A DNA stretch of 64,000 bases, taken from assembly GCA_964351985.1 (NCBI GenBank), contig CAYGPR010000010.1, forward strand, positions 33,289-97,288. Reading direction: 5' to 3'. Of this stretch, positions 42,724 through 51,981 are shown one piece after another. Under the pieces are notes generated by a model. The model did no database searches. It was not told the origin of the DNA and saw only the letters and a program-made list of their open reading frames with translations. This DNA comes from Meishania sp964351985. GTDB lineage: Bacteria; Bacteroidota; Bacteroidia; Flavobacteriales; Flavobacteriaceae. Each line of letters begins with the position of its first letter. The stretch's first letter is position 1. Both the position numbers and the translations under genes were made by a program.

Positions 42724-44466
42724 TTAGTTCGAAATGACGCTTGTAGAATTCTTAATCTTAAAAAGTTCTTGGTTCACATTTCTCAACCCTAGTTTAAAGA
42801 TTTTGGTTTCCTTGCGCTGGGAGGCACCGCCGTAGTCATAATACATTGTGGCCTTTAGGTAGGTGGGGGTCAACTTTTTATTTCCTAAATACTTTGCGTT
42901 CACCTGCCAAGTGCCGGGAAGTGACTCATCTATCAGAAATTCTTCGCAAGAATATCCAAGAAGTTTTTCATCACGGATACGATCGGCATCGGCAATCAAC
43001 GCATGCTTTATAGTATAGTATCGGTTTTCGGGGTTCACGAACTGCAATTCGAACTCCGCCTCACTATCGTTCCATTCAAAGACCAAACGGGTACCGTTGA
43101 AGTCTTCTTCAAGAACTGACTTTTTGACTTCATTCTTGGAAAATATGTCCCTTCCGTGCAAAGCGATAAGGTTATTGAACTCACGATCCATGATTTTACC
43201 AAATGCCATGGTATCTTTCTTCAAGAAATCGTGGGTTACCAAATAATCATAACGTGCGTACAAGGAAGCCGCCCGTTTGGTATCCCCAAGTTCTCGATAA
43301 CTGTTGGCAAGATCCATATACGATTGTGCGTAATTAGGCCGCTGTATGAAGATTTCCTTATAAAGTTCATTGGCTTTTTCAAAATCCCTATTTCCCTGGT
43401 GCACATAAGCAAGGGCTTTAAGCGCAACGGGGTTTTCGTTAAAGTTCAAGAGCGCATCCTGTACTATTTCAATCTCCAAAGCCTCGTCGCTCCAGTTTTC
43501 CTTAAAATAGGTCAACGCATCAACATAATAGCCATAGCTCGCCCCATACCTTGGTGCGTAGAAGTAGTATACTTTTTTTGCCTCTTCCAATGATGTACTC
43601 CCATTTAATTCTTCAAGATAGACGGGGTTACTACTCGTACGTTCATTTGCACTCAAAGCATCGCCCATGTACTTGTTGTTTCGGAGCCTTGCTTTGTCCG
43701 CTATTTCTTTAGATTTTGGATAAGAACTACCCACATTCGTGTTTATAATTACGACACCGCCAGAAGCAATTGCCCCATACTTGACTGTTGCCGCGAAGCT
43801 TGATAATACAGCAACCCTTTTCATGTTACTTGGTAAAATCCATATTGGTGCATCTGTAAGTATTTGACCATCTATATCGTAAATAGCGGATTGATCATTG
43901 AAGAGCGAACTTGCGCCCCGCACTGTTATGGCCCCGCCATTAATGCAATCTCCGTTGACGACGACCCCAGGAAACTCATTTCGAAGTACGTCTATAATAC
44001 AAAGATTGACACTGCTTATATATTCTTCGGATAGTAAGCGAATTTGGTACGCGGCGGTTTCAGGGTCGATGATTCCATACGCCGTTTTAATCAGATTCGG
44101 GTTCGAATTGTATTCCAGTTCCAATTCTTGCTGTGATCTTCGTTTACTTTTTGTAACGACCACTTCATCCAACTCCTCGATATCCGGGTACATTTCAACA
44201 TTCAAAATACGGGTGACATCTTCGATCAAAATGTCAATGGACTCCATACCATTGTACGAATAATTAATGATGTTTCCCTTTTCGGCGCGTATGCGATATC
44301 GGCCTTGGGCGTCTGTAAATACTTGTGTATTACTTCCTTCTACCGATATTTTTACATTTTCCATAACGGTACGGCCGTCGGTGACCATACCAGAGATAAT
44401 CTTTGATTTCTCTTGCGATACAACGAAGTTCAGGGTCAGGAACAGAACAAAAACAATTTTTTTCAT
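42724..44466 (-). CDS. Barrel-less TonB-plug/TPR/DUF2135-like protein, copy C
   Basis: 580 residues. Signal peptide (MKKIVFVLFLTLNFVVSQ), regulatory-like beta domain (about 22-95; ISGMVTDGRTVMENVKISV), then EELDEVVVTKSK, plug domain (123-245; AITVRGASSLFNDQSAIYDIDG, YGAIASGGVVIINT), linker ARLRNNKYMGDAL, TPRs (about 349-412; RPNYAQSYMDLANSYRELG) and a DUF2135-like domain (452-559; TRLVFEWNDSEAEFELQFVNP). The C-terminal 70 residues are nearly identical to copy D, which ends 12 bases before its start, so C and D are probably one transcript and a recent duplication. No barrel is present. Confidence 0.88.
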   Translation of the reverse strand: MKKIVFVLFLTLNFVVSQEKSKIISGMVTDGRTVMENVKISVEGSNTQVFTDAQGRYRIRAEKGNIINYSYNGMESIDILIEDVTRILNVEMYPDIEELDEVVVTKSKRRSQQELELEYNSNPNLIKTAYGIIDPETAAYQIRLLSEEYISSVNLCIIDVLRNEFPGVVVNGDCINGGAITVRGASSLFNDQSAIYDIDGQILTDAPIWILPSNMKRVAVLSSFAATVKYGAIASGGVVIINTNVGSSYPKSKEIADKARLRNNKYMGDALSANERTSSNPVYLEELNGSTSLEEAKKVYYFYAPRYGASYGYYVDALTYFKENWSDEALEIEIVQDALLNFNENPVALKALAYVHQGNRDFEKANELYKEIFIQRPNYAQSYMDLANSYRELGDTKRAASLYARYDYLVTHDFLKKDTMAFGKIMDREFNNLIALHGRDIFSKNEVKKSVLEEDFNGTRLVFEWNDSEAEFELQFVNPENRYYTIKHALIADADRIRDEKLLGYSCEEFLIDESLPGTWQVNAKYLGNKKLTPTYLKATMYYDYGGASQRKETKIFKLGLRNVNQELFKIKNSTSVISN

Positions 44467-44478
44467 AGCGATAATTTT

Positions 44479-46245
44479 TTAATTCGACGTAATTGAAGCG
44501 GTATTCTGTATCTTAAATAGTTCTTGGTTCACATTTTTAAGCCCCAGTTTGAAAACCTTGGTCTCCTTTCTTTGGGCGGCACTACCATAATCATAATAAA
44601 TCGTGGTCTTTAGATAACTCGGGGTCAAACTTTTATTGCCTAAATACTTGGCATTTACCTGCCACGTGCCGGGAAGGGATTCGTCTATCAAGAATTCCTC
44701 ACAGGAATACCCAGCTAACTTTTCTTCCCGAATTCGGTCAGGATCGGCGAATAGGGAGTGTTCCGAAATATGGTAGTGCCCCTTGGGGTTCACGAACTGT
44801 AACTCGAACTCGGACTCGCTGTCGTTCCATTCGAAGACCAAACGTGTGCCGTTGAAATCGTCTTCAACTATATATTCGGAAAATTCTTTTTCCGAAAGGA
44901 TTTCCTTACCGTGTAACGAAACAAGATTGTCAAGCTCACGGTTCATGATCAAAGAAAACAAAGTAGAGTCGTTCACTTTCAATAAATTTTCCTTGACCAA
45001 GTAGTCATATCGTGAATACATGGAAACGGACTTTTTAAAATTACCTATTTCTTGGTAACTACTGGCCAAGTCAAGATACGATTGCGCGTAATCGGGACGT
45101 AACTTGAATACTTTCTCATAAACGGCGTTGGCCTTCATAAATTCGCCTTGAGCCTGATAGTGATATGCCAGTGCTTTCAGTGCGATCGGGTTTTCTTCAA
45201 AGATTTTGGCATTTTCGGCAATTATTACATTGGCGATATCAGCATTCGAGAAATGCTGATGGAAAAGGCAATAGGCGTCCAACACGAACGCATACGAAGA
45301 ACCATATATTTTTTTATGTTTTTTATAAAGTAACCTCGCCTCTTCTATGCCGTTACTTTCATAAAACTCTTTCAAATAGGCAGGTCCGTTTTCAAGTACT
45401 TCTTTTGGGTCTAAGGCTTCGTTCGAATAAACGTTGCCCCTGAGTCTTGCCAAATCGTAGGGACGGCCACCATCTTCCCTAAGGCCATTGTTAACACCAG
45501 TGGTATTAATAACGATCATACCTCCAGAACCTATTTTTCCGTACCGATAAACCGCTTGCTTAGGCGGTATTATGGCTATCCGTAGCACAAGTTCGATATC
45601 GAGCCATACTGGAGCGATGGAATCAATATGGCCATCGATTTCATAGGCGGCCGAAGGAGCCTTCCGAAGTGACCCATAGCTCATCATATAAAGAAATCTT
45701 TCACCTTGTCTTTCTACAATGGTAACACCTGGCAATTGTTCGGCAATAGCACTTAAAATATCTCGAGAAGATATTCTTAGATTTTTACCATCGATTACCC
45801 GAAGTTCATAACCGACCGTTTCAGGACTCAGATATCCAAAATTTGTATTTACAATGGTGGCATCGCTAAAATAGTTCTTGGCCAGATTTTCTTGCGTATT
45901 ACGCTTTTTTTTGGTAACCACGACCTCATCGAGCTTTTCGGTCCTTGGCAACATTTCAATATTCAGCACTTTGGTTACATCTTCCAAAATGATTTCTACG
46001 GCCTCCATACCGATATGGCTAAAAACCAGTATACTTTTTGGGGATGCTTGAATCGCATATCTACCCCAAGAATCGGTTGTAGTACCGTTATCGGTACCTT
46101 TGATTAAGATACTAACATCAGATAATGGGGTCTGACCATCGGTAACTGTTCCGAGAACCGTATTAGCTTTTTCTTGAGATTTTAAAGAAAGCGTGCTTAC
46201 TAAGAATAGAGGGAGCAAAAAGGAGGATAGAAACGATGTTTTCAT
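44479..46245 (-). CDS. Barrel-less TonB-plug/TPR/DUF2135-like protein, copy D
   Basis: I prefer the start at 46245 (588 residues, KTSFLSSFLLPLFLVSTLS signal), seven codons inside the open frame. Parts: regulatory-like domain (about 28-100; VLGTVTDGQTPLSDVSILI), EKLDEVVVTKKK, a degenerate plug (132-248; YMMSYGSLRKAPSAAYEIDG, YGKIGSGGMIVINTTG), linker ARLRGNVYSNEAL, TPRs (352-417), and a DUF2135-like end (462-568) very similar to copy C. The plug has lost the usual arginine-glycine pair after YM (here SYG), so it differs most from receptor plugs. It is the first gene of the C/D pair, 83 bases after the vWA-bearing copy E. Confidence 0.86.
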   Translation of the reverse strand: MKTSFLSSFLLPLFLVSTLSLKSQEKANTVLGTVTDGQTPLSDVSILIKGTDNGTTTDSWGRYAIQASPKSILVFSHIGMEAVEIILEDVTKVLNIEMLPRTEKLDEVVVTKKKRNTQENLAKNYFSDATIVNTNFGYLSPETVGYELRVIDGKNLRISSRDILSAIAEQLPGVTIVERQGERFLYMMSYGSLRKAPSAAYEIDGHIDSIAPVWLDIELVLRIAIIPPKQAVYRYGKIGSGGMIVINTTGVNNGLREDGGRPYDLARLRGNVYSNEALDPKEVLENGPAYLKEFYESNGIEEARLLYKKHKKIYGSSYAFVLDAYCLFHQHFSNADIANVIIAENAKIFEENPIALKALAYHYQAQGEFMKANAVYEKVFKLRPDYAQSYLDLASSYQEIGNFKKSVSMYSRYDYLVKENLLKVNDSTLFSLIMNRELDNLVSLHGKEILSEKEFSEYIVEDDFNGTRLVFEWNDSESEFELQFVNPKGHYHISEHSLFADPDRIREEKLAGYSCEEFLIDESLPGTWQVNAKYLGNKSLTPSYLKTTIYYDYGSAAQRKETKVFKLGLKNVNQELFKIQNTASITSN

Positions 46246-46328
46246 TGCATAAACTCTTTTTAGCACACGCTCATAAAGCTACAAAAATTATACCAAGTTT
46301 ACCTAATACAAGGCATTGCACGAGGGCT

Positions 46329-48557
46329 TTAATCTACCATCAGTGTCTTAATATTTTTCTTTTCATTATTTTTTGTGAAATTGACCAGTATGTCTTCACT
46401 ATGTTGCGTGGGATATCCAAAATCTTGATAAATCGTACATTTGATCACAAAGGGAATACCGCTTTCTTTTGGAAAATCTTGTAATGCCCTTGCATTGATA
46501 ATCCATTTCCCCGTGACCTCGTTACCATTAAACTCAAATTCTTCGACCCGATAATTTCTTTTGATTTCATCTTCAAGACGTTGCCTATTTTCAGTATTGG
46601 TATGCTTCCAGTTGAAAAATCTTTTTTGCGGATTTACAAACTGTAACTCAAATTCGGCTCCGGGATGATTCCATTCAAAGATTAATCGCACTTTGTATTT
46701 AATATTGTTCAGATATTTAGCGTCCAAAGTCGTTGTATTCAATTGCCTCCTATCCATAAAAACCAAATTTCTTATTTCCCGGTTCAGTGTCTTAGAAATG
46801 CCGGATGCATCCATTGAGAAATAAGTATCGCCAGTAGCCATGGTCAATAGCTCATTAAGCGCATTTTGTGATTCTCCCAACCCTTTCATTGCAATTGCCC
46901 GACTTAAATGTGCGTTGACATCCGTAGGAACTCGTTCAATCAATTCTTCATTGACCTTCATGGCGCTATCAAAATCGTCTAAACTAGAAAATGCCATGGC
47001 AACCAACTTCAATAGTTCAAGATTTTCAGGATTCTCTTCCCATAGATTGGAAATAATTCGCGATGCTTTTTTTTGATTTTTCGTTTTAAAATAGGAAAAC
47101 GCATCAAGATAGAAGTTGATGTCTTTTCTATTCATTTCTCGTAAGGTCAAATAAGTATCATACGCCTCTTCCGTTTTTGCGGAAGACTCCAAGGCTTTTA
47201 AAAAAGGTGATGCATCAGTCGAAACCTCAGATTCCTTTCCTTCATACACATTGTTCTTTAATCGAGCCCTGTCCACTTTTTTCTTGTTTGGGCCAATCCC
47301 TGTTCCAGCTGTTTTGGTAGTTATCAAAATAACGCCATTGGCACCATCTGCGCCCCATTGATTGGTAGCGGCCAAACCTTTGAGTACAGTAACTTTTTCA
47401 ATGTTTGCAGGATCTATAAAACTATGGTTCGCAATGGTTTGGTCAAAAGTACCTTCTTGTGCATTGATTTCCCTACTGCTTCTTTTTTTCGGGATACCGT
47501 CGATGACCAATAATGCATTAGAATCCATATAAAGGGAATTGCGCCCTCTTATTTCGGTTTGAGCCAACCCCCCTTCGACCCCAATGGAATTTTTGGTCGA
47601 CACATCTACGCCCGGCACTTTGTTTCTGATGGCATCGCCCGCGGTGACCTCTATACTCGATATTTCATCTTCAGAAATGGTAGCTACTTCATAACCCAAA
47701 CGATCTTTGTTATAAAGTGCGTAGCCTGTATTTATCAATTCTTGTTCTTGTCGTTCTTCGATGACAACGACCTCATCTAAAGAAACGATATTGGCCTCAA
47801 GAAATATTTTGGTATGTACCATCATCTCGACCGGCACTATTTTCAACGTCTTGCTTTCCCTACTGGTTACCAATAGGGTATCGCCGACTTCGGCAGGTAT
47901 TGAAAAACTACCGCTTTCGTCTGTAAAAAAACTATCGGATATACCTTTTAAAGCGACCTTGGCATTTGAGACCGGTCGATTGCCAATATAGACCGTACCC
48001 TGTAATAAACCTTTCTTTTCGTTTTGTTTGCCATTCTGCCCTGTGTTCAAATCTTCTGTGGAAGTTTTTGAAAAGTCGATTAGTCGCCCCCGGTTGATAA
48101 GGGCGGTTCTTTCCAAAAATGTTGCATTCTTAGTGCCGCTACTGTTAATAATAAAAGCTTTTTCGGGAATCGGCAGAATGTCCTTTGCCAACAATTTGTT
48201 GCCATCGGTAAAAACAAATACTTTGGAAAAGCGGATTTTACCCTTTAGGTTTGAAAAAATGCTTGCCCCATCATATATCACATTTTGAAGTTCCTCTCGG
48301 AGTTGGCTCCAATCACCCTTGATAACGGTACAGTTTTTTTCGGTAACGTCGATATTAAAATAGAGCAACTGTACCTCAACACTTTCTGTTTTCTTGAAAT
48401 AGCTATCCAGTACCGAAAAGTCTTTTTCAAGATCTCGTCCGCTCATCGACAAGGAGTTGTCCCAACAAATGGTAACATTGGTATTTTCAATCTCTTGGGC
48501 ACAAATATCCCCTAAAATAAAAATGCAGCTTGCGAACGCGAACAGAAATGTTTTCAT
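46329..48557 (-). CDS. vWA / TonB-plug / TPR / DUF2135-like protein, copy E
   Basis: 742 residues with a signal peptide (KTFLFAFASCIFILGDICA). An N-terminal von Willebrand A-like domain (about 25-150) has a metal-ion site DNSLS at 33-37 and VFTDGNK near 112-118. Then come a regulatory-like beta domain (185-256; LLQGTVYIGNRPVSNAKVAL), a plug (274-412; TEIRGRNSLYMDSNALLVIDG, WGADGANGVILITTK), linker RARLKNNVYEG, TPRs (about 475-560), and a DUF2135-like domain (623-730). The plug is closest to true SusC-type plugs. The combination of vWA and DUF2135 recalls protein sets around bacterial alpha-2-macroglobulins, but none is seen here. It begins 11 bases after the M24 peptidase gene. Confidence 0.88.
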   Translation of the reverse strand: MKTFLFAFASCIFILGDICAQEIENTNVTICWDNSLSMSGRDLEKDFSVLDSYFKKTESVEVQLLYFNIDVTEKNCTVIKGDWSQLREELQNVIYDGASIFSNLKGKIRFSKVFVFTDGNKLLAKDILPIPEKAFIINSSGTKNATFLERTALINRGRLIDFSKTSTEDLNTGQNGKQNEKKGLLQGTVYIGNRPVSNAKVALKGISDSFFTDESGSFSIPAEVGDTLLVTSRESKTLKIVPVEMMVHTKIFLEANIVSLDEVVVIEERQEQELINTGYALYNKDRLGYEVATISEDEISSIEVTAGDAIRNKVPGVDVSTKNSIGVEGGLAQTEIRGRNSLYMDSNALLVIDGIPKKRSSREINAQEGTFDQTIANHSFIDPANIEKVTVLKGLAATNQWGADGANGVILITTKTAGTGIGPNKKKVDRARLKNNVYEGKESEVSTDASPFLKALESSAKTEEAYDTYLTLREMNRKDINFYLDAFSYFKTKNQKKASRIISNLWEENPENLELLKLVAMAFSSLDDFDSAMKVNEELIERVPTDVNAHLSRAIAMKGLGESQNALNELLTMATGDTYFSMDASGISKTLNREIRNLVFMDRRQLNTTTLDAKYLNNIKYKVRLIFEWNHPGAEFELQFVNPQKRFFNWKHTNTENRQRLEDEIKRNYRVEEFEFNGNEVTGKWIINARALQDFPKESGIPFVIKCTIYQDFGYPTQHSEDILVNFTKNNEKKNIKTLMVD

Positions 48558-48568
48558 TGTCTCTAGTT

Positions 48569-49915
48569 TTAGTTGTCTTGATGTTTCTTTACTCTTGGAA
48601 TCAGCAAAAGCTCCGTTTGTCTTCCGTTGACATACCGAAAGCCTTCTTCGCCAAAAAAACCTGCCTCCTCGAACATGATCCGAATATCACGCTTCCATTC
48701 AGGAATAGTAACCGTGGTGTTCAATTCAATGGCATATACCGTATTCGGGTTTAGAGGATAATTCTCACCATCATCTTTCATCACTCCGCCCTGGGAATCC
48801 CACATGCCAATAGTCGTACCTGCGGAATGGCCATATAAACCTAAAGGGTGCGTATATATCGAAGGGCGTAATCCGGCTGCTTTGGCTTCTTCCAAAGCTC
48901 TGGCCAAAATTTCGTTCCCGGTGCGGCCAGCAATCATGTTCTTCGTTAAAAAATCCTGAACACGGTTACCGTCCTTAAAGGCATTCCGCAAAAATTCGGG
49001 AGCTTCCCTTTCATTGGGTTTCAAAACATAGGCCAGCTCTTGACAATCGGTATTCAAACGCAAATAAGTGATTCCAAAATCACAATGAACAAGATCGCCC
49101 GGTAAAATTACCGTGTCTTCGGGCCTGCCCGAAAACGAATAAAGATGACCGACCAATTCTTCACTCGTGCGCTGCACGTCTACCGTTGGATGAAACCAAG
49201 TCTCAAGGCCTAAATCAGTGACTTTCTGGCGCATCCACCACTCCACTTCCGATGTCGTCGTTATACCAGGGGTTATAACATTTTCTGAAAATGCTTCATC
49301 GATAATATCATGGGTAATATCCACTAGTTGGTTATAGATAACCATTTCACGAGGTGTTCGGGTCTCTATCCATCGTACGGCAAGCTGTTCGGCAGAACCT
49401 ACACGGGAGTGGTATTTTTTTGGTAGTTTTTGCATAAACTCGTCATAATCGGTCTTGTCCAAACCATCAGCAATATTATGGTCTTCGGAATAATTCAGTC
49501 CGATTTTCTTCGGATTCCGCTCTTCGATCAACTGGATCAATCGTTTCCATTGGTCAGGCTCTTTCTCCTTGTCCCAGGCTGATACGATATTATCTCCTAC
49601 GTTATACCGGGCAACCGCTAGTTTCTCAATGGTATTTTTTGTTTTGTTACGATAAAAAAGCAAAATGGTTCTTCTTCTGGCGTTCAACCAGGTCGCGGGA
49701 AGCATCGTGCGCAATACCGGATCTTCATTATACTCGCGTGAAATCAGGATCCACATATCGAAATCCGCCTTGTCCATGAGCTCTGGTAGCAGATTATTGA
49801 ATTTATCGTTTAAGACTTCATCGACGACCCTTGCCCTTTCATTTTCGGGGAGTATCCGTTGGGCTGAAACCAAAATTGTAGTGCTAAGTAATAAAAAGGT
49901 AATTGCTTTTTTCAT
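48569..49915 (-). CDS. Secreted M24 family metallopeptidase (Xaa-Pro aminopeptidase-like)
   Basis: I prefer the start at 49915 (448 residues, KKAITFLLLSTTILVSAQ signal peptide); the frame opens five codons earlier. The C-terminal pita-bread domain carries the metal ligands in HCDFGITYLRLNTDCQE, THPLGLYGHSAGTTIG, AIELNTTV and IMFEEAGFF. The N-terminal domain is the usual creatinase-like half. It would release N-terminal residues, probably before proline, in the periplasm. It is upstream of the vWA-plug gene with only 11 bases between, suggesting one transcript and perhaps a shared function. Confidence 0.9.
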   Translation of the reverse strand: MKKAITFLLLSTTILVSAQRILPENERARVVDEVLNDKFNNLLPELMDKADFDMWILISREYNEDPVLRTMLPATWLNARRRTILLFYRNKTKNTIEKLAVARYNVGDNIVSAWDKEKEPDQWKRLIQLIEERNPKKIGLNYSEDHNIADGLDKTDYDEFMQKLPKKYHSRVGSAEQLAVRWIETRTPREMVIYNQLVDITHDIIDEAFSENVITPGITTTSEVEWWMRQKVTDLGLETWFHPTVDVQRTSEELVGHLYSFSGRPEDTVILPGDLVHCDFGITYLRLNTDCQELAYVLKPNEREAPEFLRNAFKDGNRVQDFLTKNMIAGRTGNEILARALEEAKAAGLRPSIYTHPLGLYGHSAGTTIGMWDSQGGVMKDDGENYPLNPNTVYAIELNTTVTIPEWKRDIRIMFEEAGFFGEEGFRYVNGRQTELLLIPRVKKHQDN

Positions 49916-50133
49916 AATGAGTTTTTTCACCTATGAAAATACGGATTTTGGACAACTCGACAAGGTTAGTCTAAAAATATGTTATGCCAAACGGATTCTT
50001 GTGTCCCTTTGTCGGGAAAAATGTTATTGGTAACCATAAACCCTATAAAGGCCGACAATCTTTGCTCAATAAATGCTACTTTTAAAATATGGTCGAAGAC
50101 TTTAAACATTACGGCTTCCTTTATCAACGATTT

Positions 50134-50877
50134 ATGAATTTTTTTGCTGTAGGCACCGTACGATTTGCCATCCTGCTTTTATTTCTGGTTTTCGGTTGTT
50201 CCAAAAGTGAAAACCCGGATGCTAACGAAGATCTCGAAAATTCGAAGTCGGTAAGTGATATTGAAGTTCTTTTTATTGGTAATAGCCATACCTATTATAA
50301 TTCAGGAGTTCCATTTCAGGTTGGTCGTTTTAGGGAGCAAGATAATTTGCCGTATACCCCTTTTATTGCAGAATCTTCATTCGGAGGCTTTAGCTTGACC
50401 GATCATCTAGGCAATTCAAAGACCCTTGAAAAAGTAAATGAACGCGATTGGGAATATATCATACTTCAAGAGAATACATTTGTCGCCGCAAGCGATGGGC
50501 AATCAACCTTGGAAGCTTTGAAGTCGTTTAAGGAGATATTGGCACAAAAAAGTACGAAAATCTATCTTTTCATGACTTGGGAATATCGGGGTGAACCACA
50601 GATGTACGAACAAATAAAAAAAACCTATGAGGACGGTGCTATGGAAGCCAATGCCGAAATTGTGCGTGTCGGTCAAGTCTGGAGAGAGATCATGCAAGAT
50701 AGCCTACCCAATATAGATCTGTACAATGGAGATGGGTATCACCCTGGTCCTCAAGGAACATTTTTAGCCGCTGCCATGTTCTACTCGAAGATATATAAGA
50801 AGAACCCATCGGACAATCCATACAAAGCAGGATTGCAGACCGAGGTGGCCAATTATTTAAAATTAAAGGCTAACTAA
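50134..50877 (+). CDS. SGNH/GDSL-like hydrolase lipoprotein
   Basis: The ATG at 50134 (247 residues, NFFAVGTVRFAILLLFLVFGC) gives a lipoprotein signal with lipobox VFGC; an ATG at 50089 would add 15 residues. The mature protein starts with VLFIGNSHTYYNSGVP, where the serine matches the catalytic serine of SGNH hydrolases, and ends with DGYHPGPQGTFLAAAMF, which provides the Asp-x-x-His pair. VILQENTF may be block III. This fits the DUF4886-like group. Possible substrates are acetyl groups on sugars. The gene stands alone, divergent from the M24 peptidase. Confidence 0.82.
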   Translation: MNFFAVGTVRFAILLLFLVFGCSKSENPDANEDLENSKSVSDIEVLFIGNSHTYYNSGVPFQVGRFREQDNLPYTPFIAESSFGGFSLTDHLGNSKTLEKVNERDWEYIILQENTFVAASDGQSTLEALKSFKEILAQKSTKIYLFMTWEYRGEPQMYEQIKKTYEDGAMEANAEIVRVGQVWREIMQDSLPNIDLYNGDGYHPGPQGTFLAAAMFYSKIYKKNPSDNPYKAGLQTEVANYLKLKAN

Positions 50878-50901
50878 CTCGAAACTTTTTTTTGCATGTT
50901 T

Positions 50902-51981
50902 TTAATGGGTTAAACTTTTCAAAGTCTCCAATCTATTGACCTTTCCGGAGGCAGTTTCTATAAATTTAGGAACGTTGAATATATCCTTTGGGATTTCAAA
51001 TTTTTGAAACGTCTTGGCATCCTTCATTCTCTCTAACAATGCTGCCTTATCCACCTTTCCCTCTATTAAAAGTACCATCTTTTGCCCTAAAATCTTATCG
51101 GACACACCTGAAACAAAAAACCGGTTTTCAATAATCGAGGCTAGCTTAGCCTCAATCGATTCAGGAATTAATTTCACACCACCTGAATTGATGATGTTGT
51201 CATAGCGTCCTAACCATTCGAATTCGGTTTCGGACCGCAGGTTTACGATATCATTAGTGATTATTGAAGTATCTGAAATTTTTGGGGCCTGAATGATCAA
51301 ACAATTTCTATCGTCAGTTTTAAACACAATATTTGGTAACCCTCGAAAATACATCTCAACTTCACTAAAATTGACAGCATTTAAGCTTATTTTTTTAACC
51401 GCCACATGGGTTAACGTTTCGGTCATGCCGTAGGTCTCGTAAATATCCGTCGAGATATTTTGAAGCTTTTTTACATGTTGCTTTGAGAGGGGCGCACCGC
51501 CAACGATCAACGTTTTGATACAATCCAATTTTGCTATCGAATTTTGGAACTGCAAGGGTACCATGGCACAGAAGTCGTATTTTTTAGACACAAAATCCAT
51601 TGGACTTGAAGAAGGCTTTACGTAATCAAGCTGCAGACCGAGGACCATAGCACGAACCAACATCATTTTTCCGGCAATAAAATCAGCAGAGATACAAAGT
51701 AAGGCCGAATCGCCCGCCTCCAATTTAAAATATGCACCCGTCGCCAATGCCGAATTGACCATATGCTCTTTTTTTAACCCTACATGCTTCGGTTTTCCAG
51801 TAGAGCCCGATGTCTTTACTTCAATATTTTGGCCGACATTGCACCAATCTAAAAGAAAATCACCAATGGCTTTCTCATATGAATCGCCTTCCTTGACCAA
51901 ACTATAGCCGACCTCCTTTAATTCTTCATTATCGAAGGAAATTCCATTTAGCTTAAATTTTGAATGGATTTCAATTGCCAT
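50902..51981 (-). CDS. menE: o-Succinylbenzoate-CoA ligase
   Basis: The 359-residue adenylate-forming enzyme would activate o-succinylbenzoate with CoA in menaquinone synthesis. The P-loop is TSGSTGKPKHVGL at about 57-69, with DIYETYGMTETLTHVAVK and WLGRYDNIINSGGVKL further on. It is short compared with about 450-490 residues in other bacteria, which is usual for Bacteroidetes MenE. Its start overlaps the end of the CPBP protease gene by 11 bases, and it closes the menC-CPBP-menE unit. Confidence 0.9.
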   Translation of the reverse strand: MAIEIHSKFKLNGISFDNEELKEVGYSLVKEGDSYEKAIGDFLLDWCNVGQNIEVKTSGSTGKPKHVGLKKEHMVNSALATGAYFKLEAGDSALLCISADFIAGKMMLVRAMVLGLQLDYVKPSSSPMDFVSKKYDFCAMVPLQFQNSIAKLDCIKTLIVGGAPLSKQHVKKLQNISTDIYETYGMTETLTHVAVKKISLNAVNFSEVEMYFRGLPNIVFKTDDRNCLIIQAPKISDTSIITNDIVNLRSETEFEWLGRYDNIINSGGVKLIPESIEAKLASIIENRFFVSGVSDKILGQKMVLLIEGKVDKAALLERMKDAKTFQKFEIPKDIFNVPKFIETASGKVNRLETLKSLTH

